NCBI RefSeq assembly: GCF_000715075.1
Contig: NC_134094.1
Location: forward strand, 77,358,838 to 77,422,837
From: Nicotiana tabacum
Lineage: Eukaryota > Streptophyta > Magnoliopsida > Solanales > Solanaceae
Length of the DNA stretch: 64,000 nt
Direction of reading: 5' to 3'
A model generated the notes under the pieces. It had not been told where the DNA came from. It did not search any database and worked only from the letters and a program-made list of their open reading frames with translations. This document shows, one piece after another, positions 56,872 to 64,000 of the stretch; within the stretch, counting starts at the first letter, position 1; each line of letters starts with the position of its first letter. The position numbers and the translations under genes are program-made.

Positions 56872-59800
56872 TGTAACGATCTGGCCGGTCGTTTTGAGTA
56901 TTTTAGCCACATTCCCCCATTTATCGCTTCGTGTATGTTCATTTGTAGTAATGTGACTTTTCGAGGTGGTTCGTTTGGTTCCGGAGATTTTTCGGAGTGA
57001 GTTGGGATACTTAGTCCCAAGGTTGGAAGCTTAATTTGAAAGAGTTGATAAGATGTTAACTTTTGTGTAAACGACTCAAGAATGGAGTTTTTATAGTTTC
57101 GATAGCTTCGTATGGTGATTTAGGACTTAGGCATATGTCCGGATTTGGATTTGGATTTGGATTTGGAGGTCTGTAGGTCATTTTGGCGTGAATTGGCGAA
57201 AGTTAGAGAGTTGAGGGTTTGGAAGATTTAGAAGTTTGACTAAGTGTTGACTTTGTTTATATAGGGTTTGGATTTTAGTTTCGGGAGTTGGAGTAGGTCA
57301 GTTGTGTCCTTTATGACTTGTGTACAAAATTTGAGGTCAATCGGAGTTGGCTTGGTATTATTCGACATTAGTTTTAGAAGTTGGAAGTTCATTAGTTCAT
57401 TAGGCTTGAATTGGGGTGCGATTCATGATTTCGATGTTGTTTGATGTGATTTGAGGCTTTGACTAAGTTCGTATCATATTTTAGGACTTGTTGGTATATT
57501 TGGATGGGGTCCCAGGGGCCTTGGGTGTGTTTCAGATCAAGTTTGGACTAATTTTGGACCTTGTTGGATTGCTGATAACTGTGCTTCTGGTTTCCTGTTT
57601 CGCTTGTCTAGGACTTTGATCTAAAACAGAAAATATAGGAATTTGGGCAGAATTCCCGTTTAATGTCCGTAAAACGCCAAAACATGAGAAACAATTATGG
57701 CGGGGCAGTGACTTTAATTCTTTCAGCCGTCTTTCATGGCTCCGAATAATATTAGGCAATCCGGGTCCGGGGACTTGGGCCCATGCAGAAGGCGTGGGCT
57801 ATAGCACACAAAAATCTAGGAATCGGTCAATTCCAGTTTTATGACCGTAAAATTCCAAATAATGAGGAACGGTCATGGCAGGGTGGTGACTATTGTTCCT
57901 TTGGCCGTATTTGATGGCCCAAAATAATTTTAGGTGATCCGGGTCCGGGGTCCCGGCCCTTGCGGAAGGTTTGGGCTATAACACACGAAATCTGAGAATC
58001 GGATTGAATTCTAGTTTTATGGCCGTAAAACAGCAAAGAACGAGGAACTGTCATTGAGAGGCGGTGACTATGGTTTCTTAAGACATTTTTGATCGCCCGA
58101 AATAATTTCAGGCGATCCAAGTCCGGGGGCCTAGGCCCATACAGAAGGCGTGAGCTATAGCACATGAAAATTTAGGAATGAGGCGGAATTCCAATTTTAT
58201 AGCTATAAAATGCCAAAAAATGAGGAACGGTCATGGCGGGGCGGTGACTATGGTTCCTTAGGTCATATTTGATGTCTTGGAAATTTTTTAGACGATCCGG
58301 GTTTGGGGGCCCATGCGGAAGGCGTGGGCTATAGCACACGAAAATAAGAGAATCAGGCGGAATTCTATTTTTATGGCCGTAAAATGCCAAAACATAAGAA
58401 ACGGTCATGGCGAGGCGGTGACTATGGTTCTTTAGATCGTATTTAATGGTCCGGATAAATTTTTGGCAACCCGTGTCCGGGGTTCTAGGGCCATGCAGAA
58501 GGCGTGGGCTATAGACAACGAAAATCTAGGAATTAGGCGAAATTCAAGTTTGATGGCCGTAAAATGCCAAAAAATGAGGAACGGTCATTGAGGAGTGGTG
58601 ACTATGGTTCCTTAGGTCGTATTTGATGGACCGAAATAATTTAAGGTGATCCGGGTCCAGGGTTTCGGGCCCAAGCGGAAGGCGTGGGTATCACATGAAA
58701 ATTTAGGAATTGGATGGATCTAGTTTTATGGCCGTAAAATGGCAAAAAATGAGGAACGGTCCTTGCGGGGCGGTGACTATGATTTCTTAGGTCATATGTT
58801 ATGACTTGAAATATTTTAAGGCAATCCGGGTTTGGGGACCCGAGCCAATGCGGAAGGCGTGGGCTATAATAGCACACAAAAATCAAGGAATCGGGCCGAA
58901 TTTCAGTTTTATGGCCGTAAAACGTCAAAAAATGAGGAAAGGTCATGGTGGGGCAGTGACTATGGAACCTTAGGTCGTATTTGATTGCTCAGAATAATTT
59001 TAGGCAATCCGGGTCCGGAGGCCTGGGCTCATGCAGAAGGCGTGGGTTATTACACACGAAAATCAAGAAATCGGGCGGAATTCCAGTTTATGGCCGTAAA
59101 ATGACAAAAATGGGGAACGATCATGGCGGGGCGGTGTCTATGGTTCCTTAGGTCATTTTTAAAGGCCCAGAATAATTTTAGGCATTCCGGGTCCGGGGCC
59201 CCGAGCCCAAGCAGAAGGCGTGGGCTATAGCTCACGAAAAACTAGGAATCAGACGAAATTCCAGTTTTATCGCCGTAAAATGCCAAAAAAAGAGGAAGGA
59301 TCCTTCCGGGGGTGGTGACTATAGTTCCTTAGGTCATTTTTGATGGCTTGGAATAATTTTACGCGATTCGGGTCCGGAGGCCCGGGCCCAAGCGGAAGGC
59401 GTGGGCTATAGCACACATAAATCTAGGAATTGGGCAGAATTCTAGTTTTATGGCCGTAAAATAGCAAAAAACGAGAAACGGTCATGGTGGGGCGGTGACT
59501 ACGGAACCTTAGGTCATATTTGATAGCTCGAAATAATTTTAGGCAATTCGGGTCCGAGTGCCCGGGCCCATGAAGAAGGCGTGGGCTATTGCACACGGAA
59601 ATCAAGGAATCTGATGGAATTCCAGTTTTATGGCCGTAAAATGCCAAAAAATGAGGAACGTGCATGATAGAGCGGTGACTATGGTTCTTTAGGTCATTTT
59701 TGATAGCCCGGAATAATTTTAGGTGATCTGGGTCCGGGGGCCCGGACCCATGCAGATGGCGTGGGCTATAGCATACGAAAATCTAGAAATCGGGCAAAAT

Positions 59801-60180
59801 TCCAGTTTTATGGCCATAAAACGCTAAAAAATGAGGAACGATCATGGCGGGGCGGTGACTATAGTCCTGAAATAATCAGATCAAGTATTTGTTCTATGCA
59901 TTCGCGAGGTTAAGCTAGCGATTGTGAATCTTTGAGGGGTTATGATACGCAAACATGTGAGAGGGGACATGTTCGTGAAGAAGGACGAGGAGGCCTGAGA
60001 ATTTCTACATGTTGTTCATCGCGATTGCGTATTGTGGGTGATTGGTCATCGTATTCGGGACTTGGGTAGCGCGTTCACATAGGGTTTTTTGCTACTGGAG
60101 GCTTTTGTTCTTCGCGATCGCGAAGGACTTCTTACGATCGTAATGTGTTATAATTGGGCAGCAGGTTTAAAATTCCAAAT
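56872..60180 (+). mobile_element. 5' LTR remnant, split by a satellite-like array and 3'-truncated
   Basis: 56872-57610 matches 60213-60925 of the 3' LTR. 59870-60180 matches about 60935-61265. The array lies between. The CpG-rich GCGATCGCGAAGG part is at 60000-60145. Downstream R/U5 sequence is absent. Confidence 0.8.
57620..59868. repeat. satellite-like tandem array, ~13 copies of a ~179-bp unit
   Basis: The word GGCCGTAAAA (with variants) recurs near 57664, 57844, 58021, 58202, 58376, 58556, 58731, 58913, 59091, 59271, 59452, 59632 and 59812, a mean spacing of about 179 bp. Other unit landmarks are GAGGAACGGTCATGGCGGGG, TAATTTTAGGCGATCCGGGT and GAAGGCGTGGGCTATAGCAC. Copies diverge by perhaps 10-20 percent. 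Several minus-strand reading frames here repeat a PHFLAFYGHKT-like peptide and are shadows of the array. The 3' LTR has no copy at the matching place. Confidence 0.93.
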
Positions 60181-60199
60181 CGAGGACGAGTATTTGTTT

Positions 60200-60212
60200 A
60201 AGAGGGGGAGAA
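60200..60212 (+). other. polypurine tract of the deletion derivative
   Basis: AAGAGGGGGAGAA abuts the 3' LTR start TGTAACGACC at 60213. Confidence 0.85.
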
Positions 60213-63198
60213 TGTAACGACCTGACCGGTCGTTTTGAGTATTGTAGCCCCGTTCCCTCATTTATCATTTCTTGTATGTTCATTTATGGTTATGTGACTT
60301 GACAGGGTGGTTGGTATGGTTCCGAGGATGTTTCTGAGTGAGTTGGGATACTTAGTCCCAAGGTTGGAAGCTTAAGTTGAAAGAGTTAACCGGATATTGG
60401 CTTTTGTGTAAATTGCTCTAGAATGGAGTTTTGACGGTTCTGATAGCTTCGTATGTTGATTTTAAACTTACACGTATGTCCAGATTTGGATTTGGCGGTC
60501 CGTAGGTTGTTTTGGCGTGAATTGGCAAAAGTTGGAGAGTTGAGGGTTTGGAAGGTTGAGAAGTTTGACCGAGAGTTGACTTTGTTGATACTGTGCTCGG
60601 AATTTTGGTTTCTAGAGTTGGAGTAGGTCCGTTGTGTCAATTATGACTTGTGTGCAGAATTTGAGGTCAATCGGAGTTGGTTTGGTATGATTCGACATTA
60701 GTTTTAGAAACTAGAAGTTCATTAGGCTTGAATTGGGGTGCGATTAGTGATTTCGATGTTGTTTGATGTGATTTGAGGCTTTGACTAGGTTAGTATCGTG
60801 TTTTAGGACTTGTTGGTATGTTTGGATGGGGTCCCGGGGGCCTCGGGTATATTTCAGATCAAGTTCGAACTCATTTTGGACCTTGTTGGATTGATGATAT
60901 CTGTGCTTCTGGTTTCCTCTTACGTGATCACGAGGAGATGACCGCAATCGCTCTATGCATTCGATAGGTTAAGTCTCTGATCACGAAGCTTTGAGGGTTG
61001 TGATATGCAAACGCGTGAGAGGAGACGCGTTCTCGAAGAAGGAAGAGGAGTCCTGGGAATTTCCACGCTTTGTTCATCGCGATCGCGTGAAACTGTCCCC
61101 GATCGCATATTGTTGGGTGATTGGTCATCGTGTTCGTAACCTGGGGAGCACGTTCGTGTAGGAGGTTTATACTACTGGAGGTTTTTGTTCTTCACGATCA
61201 TGAAGGACTTTCTGCGATCGCAATGTATTGTAACTGGGCAGTATGTTTAAAATTCCAAATCGACGGTTAGAGTATTATTTTTATTGTTTTGAGTTGTAGA
61301 GCTCAGTTTTGGGCGATGTTGGTGGGGGTTTTCACTTCTTGGATTAGGGTAAGCATTTATGACTCAGATTTGTTGTTATATCATGATTCCATCTTTGTTT
61401 TATCATTTAATTAATGGATTAAAGTGAAGAAATGGAAGATTTTGTGGAAACTTTTCAAAAATAAAAAATGGAGGTCTGAAGGCCGATTTGAGGTCGGAAT
61501 TGGATGATTTTGGTATGGTTGGACTGGTAATTGAATGCATGTTCGGAATTTGTGAATTTTGTCGGGTTCCTAGGTGCGAGCCCAGGGTTGACTTTCGATC
61601 TTGTTTAAAGATCTTAGCTTTATCTTTTGAAATCACTTCCTATAGCTTCTATTGATAGTATTGCGTTATTTTGACTAGATTTGAGCCTTTTGGAAGTTGA
61701 TACGCACGAGAAGGGCTTGTTAGCGGAGTGATTTGGTTTGTTAGAGGTAAGTATCTTATCTAAACTTGGTTGAGGTATTAGTTGCCTGAATTATTTGTGA
61801 TAGCTACGTGCTATGGGTGACACATTTGTGTGTAGTTGAGCCCATATGCGTGCGCCGGGTACTATATCCATGCTCAGGCTAGTGCTTAGGCCATGACATG
61901 CCTTGTAATGATTGCTAAATTTCAAGTAGAGATGTTTCTACTATTTGTACCCCTCTGTGAGCTATTTGTACCATATTTGAGATTTCATTGAGGTTATTCT
62001 TCCGTTTGAACCTGATAAACTGCTAATTCTTGATGGAAATTGTTTGTTCTAGTTGTGATCGCAAACATTGCACATGCCTACACTATAACATGTCATTTAT
62101 ACCAGTCCAGGAGTATGAATTTGATAATCATTGATCATGTACCTGTATTTTCGCATATTTGCTTTCTCTATGTTATGAGCTGGACTGGTAGCGTGTGACC
62201 ACGCCGGGCGGATTGTAATTGTTGGCACGTAAGTTATCAGTGCAACACGTGAGTTGTCTGTGCAGATCTGGATATTGATATTATTAGCACGTGAGTTGTC
62301 CGTGCAACACGTGAGTTGTTCGTGCGAGTTATATTAATAACACATGAGTTGTTCGTGTGGCACGCGAGTTGACCCTGCAGCGTGTGGATATGTATCCACT
62401 CCCCTAGGGTCACCATATCATGTTTCTCTCTTGATGGCGTACACATGATTATTGAGTAAAACTGATTAGTGGTTTGGTACGAATATAGAAGGGTTGAGGA
62501 AAATCTAGCGAGTGTTATTTTCGAATTGCATTTCATCTTTACTTGCAACTTCCACAGTTATTATCTGATTATCAGCATATCATCTTATATCTTGTACCCG
62601 TGACTGAGCAGAGATTTTGAATAATTGTACACACACACTGAGACAATCCTTCCATTATCTTATACATGTTCACTTTACTGTTTTATACTTGTTGGATTTT
62701 ATGAAACTGTATAGGTTATAGCAGGTATCATCTATAATTCTTGTTTCTTTTACCTCACTGAGGTTAGTTACGATACTTATTGAGTACATTGGGTCGGTTG
62801 TACTCATACTATACTCTGCACTTAATTATGCAGATCCAGGCACGGAGACCAGTTATCAGCAGTTGGCTTGCTTGATTGGACTGAGTTCGAGAGGCGAGAT
62901 AGAGCTGCATCCTTGGTCGCAGTGTTAACTTGTCTTTTCCTTACATACTGTCGTTATAGTCCAGACAATGTTATTATTATTTAGTTTCAGACTTGTATTT
63001 TGTTGTAAAGCCCATGACTTCGTATTTACCAGTTTCTGAGGGATTGTCCTTGTATTGACAGTATTTTGTTACATCGAGGTTTCAGATTTATGCTATTTCT
63101 ATAATTTATGTTATTTTGGCTCTTTATTATTAAGTTTCAGCTTGCCTAGCTGGTGTGTTTGACGCCGTCACGACGGGTTCGGATTTCGGGTCGTGACA
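60213..63198 (+). mobile_element. 3' LTR of the deletion derivative (2,986 bp)
   Basis: Starts TGTAACGACCTGACCGG and ends TTTCGGGTCGTGACA. It contains the CpG-rich block (61075-61225). At 62215-62385 there is a cluster of short repeats CACGTGAGTTGT(C/T)CGTGC, some six to eight copies with a CACGTG core. A TTATTGAGTACATTGGGTCGG segment shared with the other LTRs lies near 62778. Confidence 0.85.
62215..62385. repeat. short CACGTGAGTTG repeats in the LTR
   Basis: Units of roughly 20-30 bp with the words GCACGTGAGTTGT and CCGTGC or TCGTGC are repeated six to eight times. CACGTG is the G-box core bound by bHLH and bZIP factors. The antisense LTR at 50440-50520 carries a similar cluster. Confidence 0.7.
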
Positions 63199-63203
63199 TA
63201 AGT

Positions 63204-64000
63204 ATTAAAGTATTTATTGTAAATATAAGGGGTACAGAGAAAATAAATATTTCCATAATAAAGTTCTCTTTCTTGATTATGAGGGGGACCAAGATCGAAA
63301 ATTACAAGACAATGCCTAAGAAGGATCTTGAGGCTTAGAATCCAATGCAAGGCTTCGAGGGCTAGATATTGAAGGTATGTCTGGAACAGCATTAATTGAA
63401 GGAGGCGAGGACTCGAGGTGTGAGGCAACTTCTTCTTCTTCACCACCTTTTTGAACCTTTTGTTCTTGGCCCTTAGCGTCCGGTCGAATCTCACCACCTC
63501 CTTGGCTAAATTAGTATCCCCCCTGACTCTTTATATAGACCCCGAGGTGAGCAAGTTAAGCTGCATAGAGAAAAGAGATGAATCAAAGAAAAAGACATAA
63601 CCTTCAAAAGAAAATCGGGAAAACTTACCCTGGTAGTTTTGTAAGCTATTCGGTCACTAGCGCCTCCAAATTCATGGAAGCCATCTTTTGTCACTCCTTG
63701 GTATCCACCAACTTGTGGATATGGGCGATAACATATTTGGGATCTTTGAGAAGATCAACCTCGTTGGGCATAGAGAAAATAATGATCCATTGTACACTAG
63801 TGTTGACAGAAAGGTCAACGGAACCCTCATATGCTTGGACAGGAGAATTCATTTGAGATGACAGTGCCTCGGGGCATCGAGAAAGCTCTATAGTTTTTCC
63901 TTAAGAGATAGTGTACCAAAAAATTTCAGTCCCTCATCCAGGATCAAATTCGCTGCCTCCTCTCCAGAAAGGGCAATATTTTGGGAACCCTCTTCATCAG
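63204..64000 (-). pseudogene. antisense additional ORF of the Tat-type element, partial and disrupted
   Basis: On the minus strand, broken frames give charged, helix-rich peptides. Examples are LAKEVVRFDRTLRAKNKRF near 63500, ASDRIAYKTTR near 63640 and a GEEAANLILDEGLKFF-like stretch near 63950. They resemble the C-terminal coiled-coil part of antisense ORFs found between pol and 3' LTR in Tat-lineage elements. It continues past the right edge. Before the TAAGT insertion it would have followed the integrase remnant at 53746-56010, the expected order. Stops prevent a single frame. Confidence 0.5.

Larger units (their letters stand above)
56872..63198 (+). mobile_element. LTR retrotransposon deletion derivative with TSD TAAGT and an internal satellite array
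   Basis: TAAGT lies immediately before (56867-56871) and after (63199-63203), so both outer ends are original. The left LTR starts TGTAACGATCTGGCC and the right LTR ends GGGTCGTGACA. Between them there is no PBS, gag or pol. Near 60170 the left LTR (AAAATTCCAAATCGA) joins directly to the terminal interior (CGAGGACGAGTATTTG) and the PPT. So one deletion removed the LTR's 3' part, PBS and the whole coding region. Confidence 0.85.

Noticed and set aside
57532..59665. Series of minus-strand ORFs sharing a PHFLAFYGHKT-like peptide, looking like a small gene family
   Set aside because: They recur with the ~179-bp satellite unit, have no consistent start or end, and are frame shadows of the array.

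Overview
This is a repeat-rich plant nuclear window, most likely from Solanaceae and plausibly Nicotiana. The inference rests on intron-rich plant genes, TS/AU-type SINE fragments, Tat-lineage and Tekay/Del-like Ty3-gypsy elements, long LTRs that start TGTAACGACC and end GGGTCGTGACA, and many small hAT, Stowaway and Tourist-type elements. Only two host genes are convincing. One is a 5-exon pectate lyase (plus strand, 9131-13007, 404 aa deduced). The other is a 9-exon CCT5 chaperonin epsilon subunit (minus strand, 31366-38427, 535 aa deduced). Both give clean splice sites and an uninterrupted frame. They are separated by a nested LTR-retrotransposon block and a nested pair of hAT-type elements.

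Layout. 1-919: decayed antisense Tat-type integrase. 968-1550: about ten copies of a 58-bp tandem repeat. 1922-4727: antisense additional ORF (Transposase_28-like plus coiled coil) with its own TATA box and TGACGTCA boxes, followed by a plus-strand LTR (5217-6001). 6055-6442: hAT MITE. 6764-8219: large palindromic foldback element. 9131-13007: pectate lyase, whose introns hold a SINE and two MITEs. 14484-28129: LTR element with two ~3.3-kb LTRs, PBS, PPT and a 3.9-kb interior with no recognisable coding capacity; its 5' LTR is split by a 3,069-bp solo LTR with target duplication CAATT. 28531-30521: hAT-type element carrying a related hAT-type element. 31366-38427: CCT5. 38600-41648: AT-rich intergenic DNA.

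From 41649 to the right edge the window looks like one old Tat-type element broken up by later insertions: 5' LTR and PBS, degraded gag, a truncated antisense Tekay-like element (44006-52392), RNase H and integrase remnants (53746-56010), a TSD-flanked deletion derivative (56872-63198), then an antisense additional ORF (63204-64000). The deletion derivative carries a 13-copy, ~179-bp satellite-like array inside its 5' LTR only.

No intact transposon proteins remain. The most unusual structures are the satellite array inside one LTR, the antisense-ORF promoter with tandem as-1/CRE-type boxes, the non-coding LTR element, the foldback upstream of the pectate lyase, and the nested hAT pair. All identities come from reading the sequence; no database search or alignment program was run, and percentage identities are by-eye estimates.
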